From contig JBBDNV010000087.1 of assembly GCA_040877415.1 (NCBI GenBank), positions 1 to 64,000 on the forward strand: a stretch of DNA of 64,000 nucleotides, read 5' to 3'. The DNA is from JBBDNV01 sp040877415. Its GTDB lineage: Bacteria; Planctomycetota; Planctomycetia; Pirellulales; PALSA-1355. Below the pieces are notes generated by a model. That model was not told where the DNA came from, did not search any database, and was given only the letters and a program-made list of their open reading frames with translations. Below, piece after piece: positions 7,870-17,613 of this stretch. Both the position numbers and the translations under genes were made by a program. Numbering within the stretch: the stretch's first letter is position 1; each line of letters begins with the position of its first letter.

Positions 7870-8300
7870 ATTCGTCCTTCATCAACAGGCTAGAGGCTGG
7901 AGGCTGGAGGCTGGAGGCCAGGGGAGCCAGGAAACGAATTCGTAATCTCTAGCCTCCGGCCTCTCGCCTCCAGCCTCCTTCGGGTGGCCGAAAACGTCCC
8001 TTGCACGCCGCGCAGAATTCTGATTAAAAGCTACAGTGGGCTACTCTCGACGCGCGCAAACTTTTTCATGTCGGGGGGTGCGTTGGAATTCCGCGCCGAA
8101 AATTACTCTAAATCCAAGGCGCGCGGTCACTTCCGCGCGGCGCGGGCCATCCTTCGCGCGCACGCTGTATAGCTATGAAAAACTCCCGCCCCATTTCCAG
8201 GCCAAGTGGCCTGATTTTGAAAATCGAAATTAGGCCAGAGGCGAGAGGCCGGAGGCGTAAGAAAAGGCTGGAGGCTGAAGGCAGAAGGATGGATGAAGAC
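7870..8300. repeat. Purine-rich GAGGCTGGAG short tandem repeats and inverted copies
   Basis: Units of GAGGCTGGAG repeat at about 7890-7920; pyrimidine-rich inverted copies lie at about 7949-7978; a further purine-rich block lies at about 8232-8290. Together they can form imperfect long hairpins. The rest of this gap, 7781-8502, shows no convincing gene. Similar GAAGGCAGAAGG blocks occur at 19795-19936, so this is a dispersed low-complexity family rather than a local accident. Confidence 0.7.
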
Positions 8301-8502
8301 AAATCACCAGCCCCTGATCCCTGGCACCGGACCCCCTAGAACGATTGGCCACAGAGGGACGCGAGGACACGGAGGACGAGAATCATTGACTGCAAAGACG
8401 CGCCCAAGGAAAGTGGACGGACACGCGTCGCCTGCGACGAGAAGTGCCGCGCGCGTTGAAATGCGACCTTCGCCGGCTCGTGGCAAACAGCACGCGGTTG
8501 CG

Positions 8503-11500
8503 TCAACTGACTCGCTTCAGCTTGCCGGGCAAGAGATCCTCGAGCAGATCCAGCTCGGCCCACAAGGCGTCGAGATTGCGCTGCGGCGCCAGACGCGGCG
8601 GCGCCGCGGAAGAACCGTCTGAGAATGCGACCATCGCCGGCCGGCTCAAAGCCGACGGCGCGGACGCCGCGCTCGCCGATGAAAGTTGCCGCGCATCGAC
8701 GGCGATCGCGCCGGCCATGGCCTGCAGGGCGTACGCCTCGGGTGAGTAGTCGTCGTCGATCGCCAGCGGCGTCGCGAGATCGGCCCGGTCTTTCGCGGAA
8801 TCCTTCCAGGGCACCCCGCCGGCGCCAGCGATCTCTCTGCCCGCCAGTTGCGCGGCGGCGCCGATCGGCGTATTCATGTCCGCCTGGATCGCGCTCGCGC
8901 TCAGCGCACGGTTGTAAATGCGCACCTCGTCGATCAATCCGGCGAAGTACTGGCCAAAGATGCTGTCTCCGCCGATTTGCAGCGGATTGTTTGAAGTCTG
9001 GAGGCTGCCCGCGCGGACCTTGCTCGAAACCTGTGCCCCATTGACGAACAGCCGCAGGTTCGAGCCGTCGTAGGTCGCGGCCAAATGCGTCCACGTGTTG
9101 ACCGCCAGTGCCGTCGTGCCGAAGGCTTCCAGGTTGGACGAGCCGATGATGCCTCCGCCTGCCGGCTTCCTGCCGTTGCTTGAGGTGGCTTCGAGATAGT
9201 ACACGTCGTTGCCTTTGTAAATCACATCGCGCCACTTATTCGTCACTGCCGAGGGTCTGACCCAGGCCTCGAGCGTCATGCCCGTGGTCAAATCGAGCGA
9301 TGCCGCGTCGGGGATGGTCACCCGGGCACTCGTGCCGTTGAACGACAGGGCGTTGCCGTATCTGCCGGCGGTGGACCACGTGGTGTTCGCGGTTGTTCCA
9401 TTGTTGCCGGTTCCCGAGGCGTCGGCGACGGCTGTCCCTCCGCCTGCGTTGAACGAGTATGCTCCCACCAACCCTGCGGACTGCGTCACTTGAAACGTCG
9501 CCAGATAGCTTTGGTTGCTCGCGGGCACGACGATGCCGTGGCTTTGCGCGCCGCCGTCCGACCAGTTCACGAACGTATAGGAAGCGCCGCCGCCGCTCTG
9601 ATTGGGCGCGGCAATCGTGTGCTGGAAGTTGATAATGTCATCCTGGACGAACGGGGTCTGCTTGTTGATTCCGTCGATGCTGATCGTCAACCCACTGGGG
9701 ACGGTGTCGAAGGTGAGGTCGACCTTTTCCGGGTAGACCGTGACCGACGTCGAGGCGGGCAGTCCCGTCGAATCGGTCACCGTCAGAATAATCTCATAGC
9801 TCGTCGAACCAAGAAAGTCGTGTCCGCTCTGGGGGATCACGAGCAGTCCCGATGTGCTGCCGGTGAAGGGTCCGCCCGCCGGATGGACGTGCGTATCGTG
9901 ATGGAACAGGATCGTCCACGAGAAGGCGCTGGCGGGAAGCGGAACGTCCTCGTCCGACGCGCTTCCGGAGTAGTTGATGACGTCTCCGGCCCGGAAGAAG
10001 ATCCCATTTGCGGGACTCAGGATTGTCGGGACCGGCGGATTGCCCACCGTGATCGTCAGACTGTCGGACAGCGTGGAATTGGTACCGTCGGAAACCGATA
10101 GTCGTGCGACGTAGCTCCCCGCCGTCTGGTAAAGGTGAGTCGGATTGGCTTCGTTCGACGTCCCACCGTCTCCGAAAGTCCAGCTATAGTTCAAGGTCGC
10201 ACCTTCCGGGTCGAAGGAGCCGGCGCTCGAAAAGGCAACCGAGAGCGGCGGTTGACCCGACAACGGATTGGCGCTGGCCGCGGCAAGGGGCGGCAGATTG
10301 TTGATGGTGAAGCGAATCCGCCGAATTCCCGCCTGGTTTGGCACGTGATAGCCGTCGAATCCGATGTCCACGTAGTAGAGCGAGCCGTCGGGTCCCTGGA
10401 CGAATTTTACCGGATCGCCGACCAACGGTCCGTCGGAAGCACCGTCGGCCGGCCAGAAATTGACGGCCCCCGTCACGTTTCCGCCGGCATCCAGGGTTAG
10501 CCGCTTGATCGTGTTCTGGGCGAAGTCGCCAAAGAAGTAGCTGCCGTAGTACTCGCTGGGGAACTGGCTGCCGCGATAGACGAAACCGCCGGTAACGGCG
10601 GCGTCCTGTCCGCTGTGGGGATACGAGTGGATGGGAGGGGTCACTCCTGGTGTACCGCCAGGCCCTTCCTCGAGCGGCCATCCATAGTTCGCGCCGGCGA
10701 CGCCCAGATTCACTTCCTCGAAGGCCGTGCTGGCATCGTTCCCGCCAACGTCCCCGATGTACATCCGGCCGGAAACCGCATCGATGGACATGCGATACGG
10801 GTTCCGCAGCCCGTAAGCCCAGATCGCGTCCTTGTTCGGACCGGCGCCGTCATAGAACGGATTGTCCGTGGGAATGGACCCATCGCTGTTGATGCGCAGG
10901 ACCTTTCCCCGATAGCTGTTTAGCTGCTGTGCCAGCGGCGGGTTGAAATGCTCACCCGTGGTGAAATAGAGCTTCCCATCGTTGCCAAAGGCAATGGCGC
11001 CGCCGTGGTGTTCGGCGTTGGCGTTGACGTCATCCTGCCACAGCACGACTTCGCTGCCGGGCACCGTCCCATTTCCGCTGGCCGTAAAGCGCGATAGCCG
11101 ATCCCGGTTGTTTTGACCGGTGAAGCCCTGCGTGTAAAACACGTAATAGTAACCGGTTTGAGCAAAGTTGGGATCCAGAAAAATGTCCATCAACCCTTGT
11201 TCGCCAAACAAGAAGTTGTAGCTGAGCTGCAGAAACGGCAGCGGGTCGGGACTGTTGGCTCCGGGCTGGACGATCCAAACGACGTTGGTCAACTCTCCGA
11301 CGAGCATTCGCCCGTCCGGCAGAAAGGCGATGGTCGTCGCGGCGGTGATGCCCGGAACGACGACCTCGTTGACGAAGCCTGGGTTCAGCGCAGTCACTGA
11401 AACGGAGGCTGAAGTCGCCACGTTGCCTGGGGCATCGCGCGCTACCGCCGTCAGGTTGTGAAGCCCGTTGCTCGCCGTCGTCGAGTTCCAGTTCGCGCTG

Positions 11501-12705
11501 TACGGCGCGGCAAAGTCCGTTCCCAGGCTGTTGCCATCCACGAAGAATTGGACGCTCGCGACACCCACGTTGTCGGCGGCCGTCGCCGAGATCACGACCA
11601 CGTGAGTCACCGTCGAGCCGGCGATGGGGGTGACAATCGAGACGGTCGGCGGCTGGGCGTCGGGCCCCGACGTCGTGGCGCTCGCCACGGGGGAATACGG
11701 GCCGAGATTGACGGCCGCGTCGGCTGCCCTCACGCGGTAGTTGTAGGTGGCGCCGGACGATAAGCCGGAGTTGTTGAAAGTCGTGCCGGTGGGCGCGCCG
11801 ACCTGCACGAAGTTGCTGCTGAGCGGATCCTGTCGCTCGACGCGGTATCCGGTGACCCCCACGTTGTCCGTCGACGCCGTCCAACTCAGGTTGATCTGGC
11901 TGGCGCTGACCGCCGTGGCCGTCAGATTGGCCGGCGCCGTCGGCGGCTGCGTGTCCGGCGTCACAAGGCCGATCGGCGTGTTCATATCCGCCTGGATCTG
12001 CGCGGCAGTCAAGGCCCCGTTGTAAACGCGCACCTCGTCGATCAATCCGGCAAAGTACTGGCCAAAGATGCTGTCTCCGCCGATTTGCAGCGGGTTGTTC
12101 GAAGCCTGAATGGTGCCCGTGCGTGCGCTCGTCGATATCTGGGCCCCATTGACGAATAGCCGCAGGTTCGCGCCGTCGTAGGTCGCGGCTAAATGCGTCC
12201 ATGTGTTTATCGCGAGCGCCGTCGTGCCAAAGGCCTCCAAATTAGAAGAGCCGACGATCGCTCCGCCGGCCGGCCTGCTGGCGTTGCCGGAGGTCGCCTC
12301 CAGATAGTACATGTCGTTGCCTTTGTAGATCACATCACGCCACGCGCTGGACACCGCCGAGGGTCTGACCCATGCCTCGAGCGTCATGCCCGTGGTCAAA
12401 TCGAGCGATGCCGCGTCGGGAATGGTCACCACGGCGTTGGTGCCATTGAACGACAGGGCGCTGCCGAACTTGCCGGCGGTGGACGACGTGGTGTTTGCGG
12501 CGGTCCCTTGGTTGCCCGTGCCCGAGGCGTCGTTGACGGTCGTCCCGCCACCTTCGTCAAATGCGTACCCCGCCACCAAGACGGCGGGCGCTCTGCGGCC
12601 TTCCAGAATCTCCATCAACAGGCTTCGACATCTTTCCGTGGCCGGCTGTTTGTGTCGCAGGGGTTCGCCCGATCGACTGAACTGACGCGGCCATCGATGT
12701 CGCAT
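8503..12705 (-). CDS. Giant secreted protein: LamG, FN3, Big-like, sorbosone-dehydrogenase beta-propeller, PKD, LamG
   Basis: About 1400 residues. Domains in order: an N-terminal LMEILEGRRAP motif like the planctomycete LEGR export signature; a LamG/concanavalin-like domain (about 45-240); a fibronectin type III domain (TAPANLTATAVS...); a Big-type bacterial Ig domain (PPTVSIVTPIAGSTV); a glucose/sorbosone-dehydrogenase-type six-blade propeller (EHHGGAIAFG, YGLRNPYRM, NYGWPLEEG); a PKD domain (YSWTFGDGGTS); and a second LamG nearly identical to the first, showing internal duplication. The likely role is extracellular sugar binding and oxidation. ATG 12705 has AAAGGA upstream; an upstream in-frame ATG at 12831 adds 42 residues that fit no signal. 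The C-terminal 100 residues are Ala/Ser-rich and unassigned. Confidence 0.85.
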   Translation of the reverse strand: MRHRWPRQFSRSGEPLRHKQPATERCRSLLMEILEGRRAPAVLVAGYAFDEGGGTTVNDASGTGNQGTAANTTSSTAGKFGSALSFNGTNAVVTIPDAASLDLTTGMTLEAWVRPSAVSSAWRDVIYKGNDMYYLEATSGNASRPAGGAIVGSSNLEAFGTTALAINTWTHLAATYDGANLRLFVNGAQISTSARTGTIQASNNPLQIGGDSIFGQYFAGLIDEVRVYNGALTAAQIQADMNTPIGLVTPDTQPPTAPANLTATAVSASQINLSWTASTDNVGVTGYRVERQDPLSSNFVQVGAPTGTTFNNSGLSSGATYNYRVRAADAAVNLGPYSPVASATTSGPDAQPPTVSIVTPIAGSTVTHVVVISATAADNVGVASVQFFVDGNSLGTDFAAPYSANWNSTTASNGLHNLTAVARDAPGNVATSASVSVTALNPGFVNEVVVPGITAATTIAFLPDGRMLVGELTNVVWIVQPGANSPDPLPFLQLSYNFLFGEQGLMDIFLDPNFAQTGYYYVFYTQGFTGQNNRDRLSRFTASGNGTVPGSEVVLWQDDVNANAEHHGGAIAFGNDGKLYFTTGEHFNPPLAQQLNSYRGKVLRINSDGSIPTDNPFYDGAGPNKDAIWAYGLRNPYRMSIDAVSGRMYIGDVGGNDASTAFEEVNLGVAGANYGWPLEEGPGGTPGVTPPIHSYPHSGQDAAVTGGFVYRGSQFPSEYYGSYFFGDFAQNTIKRLTLDAGGNVTGAVNFWPADGASDGPLVGDPVKFVQGPDGSLYYVDIGFDGYHVPNQAGIRRIRFTINNLPPLAAASANPLSGQPPLSVAFSSAGSFDPEGATLNYSWTFGDGGTSNEANPTHLYQTAGSYVARLSVSDGTNSTLSDSLTITVGNPPVPTILSPANGIFFRAGDVINYSGSASDEDVPLPASAFSWTILFHHDTHVHPAGGPFTGSTSGLLVIPQSGHDFLGSTSYEIILTVTDSTGLPASTSVTVYPEKVDLTFDTVPSGLTISIDGINKQTPFVQDDIINFQHTIAAPNQSGGGASYTFVNWSDGGAQSHGIVVPASNQSYLATFQVTQSAGLVGAYSFNAGGGTAVADASGTGNNGTTANTTWSTAGRYGNALSFNGTSARVTIPDAASLDLTTGMTLEAWVRPSAVTNKWRDVIYKGNDVYYLEATSSNGRKPAGGGIIGSSNLEAFGTTALAVNTWTHLAATYDGSNLRLFVNGAQVSSKVRAGSLQTSNNPLQIGGDSIFGQYFAGLIDEVRIYNRALSASAIQADMNTPIGAAAQLAGREIAGAGGVPWKDSAKDRADLATPLAIDDDYSPEAYALQAMAGAIAVDARQLSSASAASAPSALSRPAMVAFSDGSSAAPPRLAPQRNLDALWAELDLLEDLLPGKLKRVS

Positions 12706-12894
12706 GTGAAATCCTTTCCGAAGTACGATGCCAAAACCGCATGAACCGAGGGCCTGCGCATACGAAGGGCCGGAGGAATCTGCTCGGTGACGGGTCGAAT
12801 CAATCCCATGCTGTCCAGGGTGCCGAAGCACTCTAGGATGTTTTAATTGTCTTTGACGATTGAGCAGATTGAGAATAAAGAGTGCTCAACGTTG

Positions 12895-12927
12895 AATAGT
12901 AAAATTAGATTGAACCGGATCTGTCAA
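12895..12927 (-). promoter_or_regulatory. Candidate sigma70-type promoter for the giant LamG gene
   Basis: Read leftward, TTGACA occupies 12927-12922, followed after 17-20 bases by TTTTACTAT, in an unusually AT-rich stretch about 190 bases upstream of the ATG at 12705. The remainder of the 12706-13217 gap holds no recognisable gene. Confidence 0.4.
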
Positions 12928-13217
12928 GTAATTGGGACACGCTTTGCGTCTAGCGAGCAATTGATGACGTGCTTGTTTAGATAAATTGGTAGATATTGCA
13001 ATGGTTTGGAGTTTTATTGGAGATTGAGGCTTTGGGGATTTCACACAAGGCAGGAGTCATTAAAATTTGAAACCTCCTTTTTTCTCCATTCTGCTCACTT
13101 CATCCTTCCGACCTCAAAAATCAAATTCGGCGACCGAATTGCGCTGTTGCCGGGCGGTACAATGACATGGCGAAGCCTCACTCCACGTTTTGAGGCGCTC
13201 CAGCGGCACCCAGTGGG

Positions 13218-14198
13218 ATGGCAATGTACCGCGATAGTCACGCGTTTTCCGCGAAGCCGGCCCGCAAGATTTTGGCGGCCCTGCCCTTTGTGGGACCCTG
13301 GCTGGTGGGGTTTGGGGCACTGGTCGTTTATCCGTTCGTGGCTTCGCTGGTGTGGAGTTTCGATCGGTACGACATGCTTTCGCCGCCCCAATACGTCGGC
13401 GCGGCGAATTACAACCGCCTGGCCGAGGAGCTCGTGACCGGCCAGCGATTCGGACTGGCCGTGTGGAACACGGCGTACTTTGCGCTGGTGAGCGTGCCGC
13501 TGTCGATCGCTTTGGGCGTGGCTTTGGCGGTCATGCTGTCGTGGAACGTGCGCGGACAGGGCGTCTATCGCACGTTGTTCTTCTTGCCCGCGGTCGTGCC
13601 GGCCGTGGCCAGCTCGATTCTGTGGATGTGGTTGTTGGATCCGCAAGCGGGGCTCGTGAATTACCTGTTGTCGCTCGCTGGGCTGCCCGGGCCCGGCTGG
13701 TTTAACAGCACGGCCGAAGCGGCCTGGCTGCCCGGATGGTTTTTTGGACAGGGCGGGTTCGGCTCGAAAGACGCGCTGGCGCTGATGAGCCTGTGGGGAG
13801 TCGGCAATTTCATGATCATCTACCTGGCGGCAATCGGCGACATTCCGGCGCAGCTTTACGAAGCGGCCGAGCTGGACGGCGCGGGGCCCGCGCGGCGGTT
13901 CTGGCACGTCACGCTGCCCATGCTCTCGCCGGTCATCTTCTTCAATCTCGTGATGGGGCTGATCCACGCCGTGCAGGCCTTTACGCAGGTGTACATCGTC
14001 AGCGAAGGGCAGGGGGCGCCGGCCGGATCGACGCTGATGCTTTCGCTGTACGTGTTTCTCTCGGCGTTCAAGTATCTGGAGATGGGCTATGCCTCGGCGA
14101 TCGCCTGGACGATGTTCGTCCTGGTGGTGCTGGTGACGTGGGCCTTGTTTCGCTCGTCGCGGTATTGGGTGTATTACCCGTCAGGCGGGAGGATGTAG
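13218..14198 (+). CDS. ABC sugar-type transporter permease (MalF/UgpA family)
   Basis: A 326-residue inner-membrane permease with six hydrophobic segments. The EAA loop that contacts the ATPase is visible as YEAAELDGAGPARRFWHVTLP near residue 215. It is first in a three-gene set with a binding protein and a second permease, spaced by 7 bases and then overlapping, so they form one heteromeric importer for a sugar or glycerol-phosphate-like solute. No ATPase gene is in the set; such importers often share a distant MsmK/UgpC-type ATPase. A second ATG at 13224 is also possible. Confidence 0.9.
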   Translation: MAMYRDSHAFSAKPARKILAALPFVGPWLVGFGALVVYPFVASLVWSFDRYDMLSPPQYVGAANYNRLAEELVTGQRFGLAVWNTAYFALVSVPLSIALGVALAVMLSWNVRGQGVYRTLFFLPAVVPAVASSILWMWLLDPQAGLVNYLLSLAGLPGPGWFNSTAEAAWLPGWFFGQGGFGSKDALALMSLWGVGNFMIIYLAAIGDIPAQLYEAAELDGAGPARRFWHVTLPMLSPVIFFNLVMGLIHAVQAFTQVYIVSEGQGAPAGSTLMLSLYVFLSAFKYLEMGYASAIAWTMFVLVVLVTWALFRSSRYWVYYPSGGRM

Positions 14199-14205
14199 CC
14201 TCAAG

Positions 14206-15564
14206 ATGAGCCGCCAGCACGTCCAACGTTTCGCGGCGATCGCACTGGTGTCGGCGGTGGTCGCCTTGGCCTTTCGCGAGAGCGCCAATCCTCGCTGGGA
14301 GATTCCCCGAGGCCGCCGCGAGGTCGTGTTCTGGCACTTCTGGGGCGGCAAGGATCGGCCGGTCGTCGAGGAGATTTGTGATCGCTTCAACCGCAGCCAG
14401 GACGAGTTTTTCGTGCGGCCCGTGGCGATGCCGGGCAACAATCTCGATCTCAAATTCTTCCTGAGCGTGGCCGGCGAGGATCCGCCCGACGTGCTGAATC
14501 AGGACGATCCGATCGTGGCCGACTGGGCACGTCGCGACGCGCTGGTGCCGCTTACGGAATTGGCCACGGGCGAGGAGTACGCGCGTCTGGAAACGTGGCT
14601 CTTTCCCGCGGCCCGCGAGATCGGCGGTTACGACGGGCGACTGTACGCGCTGTGCAACGGGCTGGACATTCGCGCGCTGTATTACAACGCCGACGTGCTC
14701 GATCGGTACGGGCTCGAACCGCCCCGCACGCTTGAGGAGCTGGATCGGGCCGAAGCGATGATCGTGGCGGGGAACGGAGTATTCCCCCGCCAACAATACG
14801 GCTATTTGCCCGATCCGCGCCGCATCTGGTCGTGGGGAATCGTTTTCGGCGGGCGGTTTTACGATCCGGGCTCCGGGCGCGTCACGGCCGACAGCCCACG
14901 GATCGTCGCGGCGCTCGACTGGATGGCCTCCTACAGCCGCCGCTACGGCGCCGACGAGGTGGCCCGATTTCGCAAGGGCGATCAGGCGTTGCCCGGCGCG
15001 GCGTTTCCGCTTTTTCAGCGGCGCTATGCCATGATCATGGACGGGCAGTGGCGCGTGGCGGAGATCGCGGCGGTGCAAGCGGCCGCTCGAAGTCGCGGCG
15101 AGCGAGAGCCGCGCTATGGCGTCGTGCCGTTGCCGCCTCCCCCGGGCGGGCTTTCGAATGCCGGCTGGGTGAACGGCAATTTCTTTGTCGTGCCGCGCGG
15201 GGCGAAGAATCCGCCTGGGGCCTGGGCATTCATGAAATTCTGGAGCGGTTTCGGCGGACACGAAGCCGAAGCGGCGCGGGCAAGCGCCGCCGGCGGCTGG
15301 ATTCCCGCGTCGCACATCGTCGTCCAGCACAGAATCTTCCAGGACTACCTGCGGCGGTATCCGATGTTTGCCACGTTCGTCGAGCTGGCCGGCAGCGCGA
15401 ACCAGGCGCCGACGCCGGCGGTGAGCGGCGCGCAATTCTTTCAGGATGAGGTGATCCGCGCGGCCGAAGACGCGATGTACAAGCTTGTGCCGCCGCGCGA
15501 GGCTTTGGAAAATGCGACTCGCCGGGTCCAGGCCCGATGGGAGGCCATCCGTGAGGAACAGTAG
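14206..15564 (+). CDS. ABC transporter extracellular solute-binding protein (family 1)
   Basis: A 452-residue periplasmic-type binding protein that captures the solute and delivers it to the flanking permeases. A hydrophobic N-terminal segment (AAIALVSAVVALAF) acts as signal or anchor. The family-1 start VVFWHFWGGKDRPVVEEICDRFN, the AGEDPPDVLNQDD block and the GRLYALCNGLDIRALYYN hinge are visible. No lipobox Cys is seen. The ATG lies 7 bases after the first permease and the end overlaps the next start by 14 bases. The solute is not inferable. Confidence 0.9.
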   Translation: MSRQHVQRFAAIALVSAVVALAFRESANPRWEIPRGRREVVFWHFWGGKDRPVVEEICDRFNRSQDEFFVRPVAMPGNNLDLKFFLSVAGEDPPDVLNQDDPIVADWARRDALVPLTELATGEEYARLETWLFPAAREIGGYDGRLYALCNGLDIRALYYNADVLDRYGLEPPRTLEELDRAEAMIVAGNGVFPRQQYGYLPDPRRIWSWGIVFGGRFYDPGSGRVTADSPRIVAALDWMASYSRRYGADEVARFRKGDQALPGAAFPLFQRRYAMIMDGQWRVAEIAAVQAAARSRGEREPRYGVVPLPPPPGGLSNAGWVNGNFFVVPRGAKNPPGAWAFMKFWSGFGGHEAEAARASAAGGWIPASHIVVQHRIFQDYLRRYPMFATFVELAGSANQAPTPAVSGAQFFQDEVIRAAEDAMYKLVPPREALENATRRVQARWEAIREEQ

Positions 15565-16378
15565 CCCCCCTGCCCTGGTCGCTCACGGCATGCTTTTGAT
15601 TGCGGCGGCCGTATTCGCGATACCGCTGGTGTGGATGGTGCTGACGTCGCTGAAGCCGGCTGAGCAGATCACGGCCGATCCGCACCGCGTCTTGCCGGTC
15701 GAGTGGCGCGCGGGGAACTACGTTGAGGCGGTGACGACGATGCCCTATTTTGTCTACCTGCGCAATTCGCTGGTTTTGTGCGCCGGCAGCGTGCTGGGAA
15801 CGCTGTGGAGCTGTTCGCTGGCGGCGTACGCGTTTGCGAGGATGAAGTGGCCGCTGCGCAACGCGGTGTTTGGGGTGTTGATCGCCACGATGCTGCTGCC
15901 CTGGCACGTGACGATGATTCCGCGCTTTCTGCTGCTGCGCGAGCTGGGTCTTTACAACACGCTGGGGGCGCTGGTGGTGCCGACGTTTTTGGGAGACGCG
16001 TTTTCGATTTTCCTCTTGCGGCAGTTCTTTCTGACGATTCCCGAAGAGTTGAGCGAGGCGGCCAGGCTGGACGGGTGCAGCGAGTGGGGAATCTTTTGGC
16101 GGATCGTGCTGCCCCTTTCGCGGCCGGCGCTAGTGACCGTGGCGCTGTTTCAGTTCATCGCCTCGTGGAACGATTTTAACGGTCCGCTGTTGTACCTGAA
16201 CGATCCGTCTCGATTCACGCTGGCCTATGGCCTCGAGCAGTTCGTCAGCTCGTATTCGAGCCAGACCAACTTGCTGATGGCTGCGGCCGTGCTGTTCACG
16301 CTGCCGATCGTGATCTTGTTCTTCTTCGCGCAGCGCACGTTTATCCGCGGAATCGCCACCACGGGCCTGAAGGGCTAG
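15551..16378 (+). CDS. ABC sugar-type transporter permease (MalG/UgpE family)
   Basis: A 275-residue permease with six hydrophobic segments and an EAA loop SEAARLDGCSEWGIFWRIVLP. The start is taken as GTG 15551, preceded by GGGAGG at good distance and overlapping the binding-protein gene by 14 bases; a longer reading from 15485 lies wholly inside the previous gene. It pairs with the permease at 13218-14198. A palindromic repeat follows the stop. Confidence 0.88.
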   Translation: MRNSSPPALVAHGMLLIAAAVFAIPLVWMVLTSLKPAEQITADPHRVLPVEWRAGNYVEAVTTMPYFVYLRNSLVLCAGSVLGTLWSCSLAAYAFARMKWPLRNAVFGVLIATMLLPWHVTMIPRFLLLRELGLYNTLGALVVPTFLGDAFSIFLLRQFFLTIPEELSEAARLDGCSEWGIFWRIVLPLSRPALVTVALFQFIASWNDFNGPLLYLNDPSRFTLAYGLEQFVSSYSSQTNLLMAAAVLFTLPIVILFFFAQRTFIRGIATTGLKG

Positions 16379-16416
16379 CCGGTCGTCGAAATAAGGGCCT
16401 CGCTGGCGCCGAGAGA

Positions 16417-16461
16417 AAGGGGATAAGTCCAATTAAGTCGATCATTGGACTCATCCCCTTT
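16417..16461. repeat. Imperfect palindrome AAGGGGATAAGTCCAAT
   Basis: AAGGGGATAAGTCCAAT at 16417-16433 is mirrored by ATTGGACTCATCCCCTT at 16444-16460. It lies between two convergent genes, where it could serve as a bidirectional terminator; it resembles dispersed REP elements. Confidence 0.65.
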
Positions 16462-16468
16462 TTGGAAA

Positions 16469-16555
16469 CTACTTGCGATGGCGGATTTTCGAGCGCATGC
16501 GACGCTTCTTCCGACCGAGCTTCCGCCGACCTTTACCGGTTTTCTTTGTGCCCAC
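16469..16555 (-). CDS. Very small, highly basic protein (28 aa), probable ribosome-associated
   Basis: Read leftward from GTG 16555, with GGAG five bases upstream. The 28-residue product has more than half Lys/Arg and ends in RKKRRMRSKIRHRK. An in-frame ATG at 16567 would add four residues but lacks a ribosome-binding site. The composition resembles tiny ribosomal proteins of the bS22/AURKAIP1-COX24 type, and I have the impression that near-identical peptides are conserved in planctomycetes; both points need a search. Confidence 0.6.
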   Translation of the reverse strand: MGTKKTGKGRRKLGRKKRRMRSKIRHRK

Positions 16556-16725
16556 ACACGACTCCATAGAGTTGGATCTGGCCTGCCTCGCGCGCCTGAC
16601 GCCGACCGACCGCCTTGTGAGAGACCCGGCTGGGTGCCGTTCCCAGCCGCGGAAGCAACGATTCTAGCATTCCAGCAAGGTTGCGGGCAAGTGCGGTGGG
16701 ATCGCGTTTGGTGGGTTAGCAGCGT

Positions 16726-16811
16726 GTTGAAAAACTGGGATAGGCACCTCGCGACCGCCGTTTTTCGCGGGTCTCGCCGCGACGTGCTCGGAGCCAGTCC
16801 CATTTTTCAAC
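16726..16811. repeat. Inverted repeat GTTGAAAAACTGGGA ... TCCCATTTTTCAAC
   Basis: Arms at 16726-16748 and 16790-16811 pair imperfectly over about 20 bases around a GC-rich loop. The element lies just downstream of csrA, read leftward. It belongs to the dispersed palindromes of this genome; no coding role is seen in 16556-16828. Confidence 0.6.
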
Positions 16812-16828
16812 GGCCTGTTAGCCGAGCA

Positions 16829-17041
16829 CTAAACTGCCAGCTTCTCGGCAGCACGGTGCTTTTGTTGGTCGCGCGTGTGCAACGCCTCGGCCCAGTTCGG
16901 CAATTCGCCGCGCATGATGCGCACGTCGAGAGGCGCTTCGATCCCCAACTTCACGACGTTACCGCGCATCCCGAGCACGGTGACGGTGATCGTGTTGCCG
17001 ACGTCGACCTTTTCGCCCTGTTTCCTACTGAGTACCAGCAT
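16829..17041 (-). CDS. csrA: Carbon storage regulator CsrA
   Basis: A 70-residue RNA-binding homodimer that represses or activates translation by binding GGA motifs in mRNA leaders. The canonical start MLVLSRKQGEKV, the central VKLGIEAPLDVRIMRGEL (RNA-binding Arg included) and the family length of 60-75 residues are all present. ATG 17041 is preceded by GGAGGG at ideal distance. A much longer in-frame reading from 17506 exists but CsrA never carries such an extension. No fliW or flagellar gene is adjacent. Confidence 0.95.
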   Translation of the reverse strand: MLVLSRKQGEKVDVGNTITVTVLGMRGNVVKLGIEAPLDVRIMRGELPNWAEALHTRDQQKHRAAEKLAV

Positions 17042-17613
17042 GACTATTCCCTCCGTGAAAGTAGAGGCTGGGAGAGTCGAGTCCCCCGTGATCCGTGGCG
17101 GATGCCGGGGGGCGAATTGCAAACGCAATGCCACGACCGAGTGGAATTTGATGGCCGAATCGTAAGTCATTGCCGCAAAAGGGCCGATCCAACGATAGCG
17201 GCGCGACGCCGGCGCGCCCTGGTAGCGGCCAAAACGGCGCACACCGGTGTGCGGGCCTGCCACATTGGTCATGATGCGTTCCGTTGCAGCGGGGACGCGT
17301 CTGACCGGCCCGGCGGCGAGGTGGCGATCGCCACGACCCAAGTTTCGGCCCCAGTTTCTGGCGCTTGTGTCTTCGAGCGGGTCATGGCTGGGGACGGTTG
17401 TGCGCGGCAAAGAATTCTGGCAGTAGCTGAAGTCGCAAGACTTCAGTCGGCTTTGGGCTGAATTCTTGCGAATCCAGCTACCCCGCCATAAAGTCTTGCC
17501 GCACACGGGCGGTTTCGCCGTTTGCGTGACCCGCGAATTCCTACGTATGATGGCGGTTTATGAATCCGCGCCAAGCGCCGCCAACCAGGTCGAACCCGGC
17601 TCGAGGTAGTCGC
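17042..17613. other. Intergenic region with a short palindrome
   Basis: This 570-base gap between divergent genes (csrA and the lactamase/dehydrogenase fusion) holds a palindrome CTGAAGTCGCAAGACTTCAG (about 17424-17443). No convincing gene is seen. It must contain promoters for both genes, but no clear -35/-10 pair stands out. Confidence 0.5.

Noticed and set aside
14068..15435. A 455-codon antisense frame over the ABC binding protein.
   Set aside because: Clear family-1 binding-protein motifs on the other strand and tight operon spacing.
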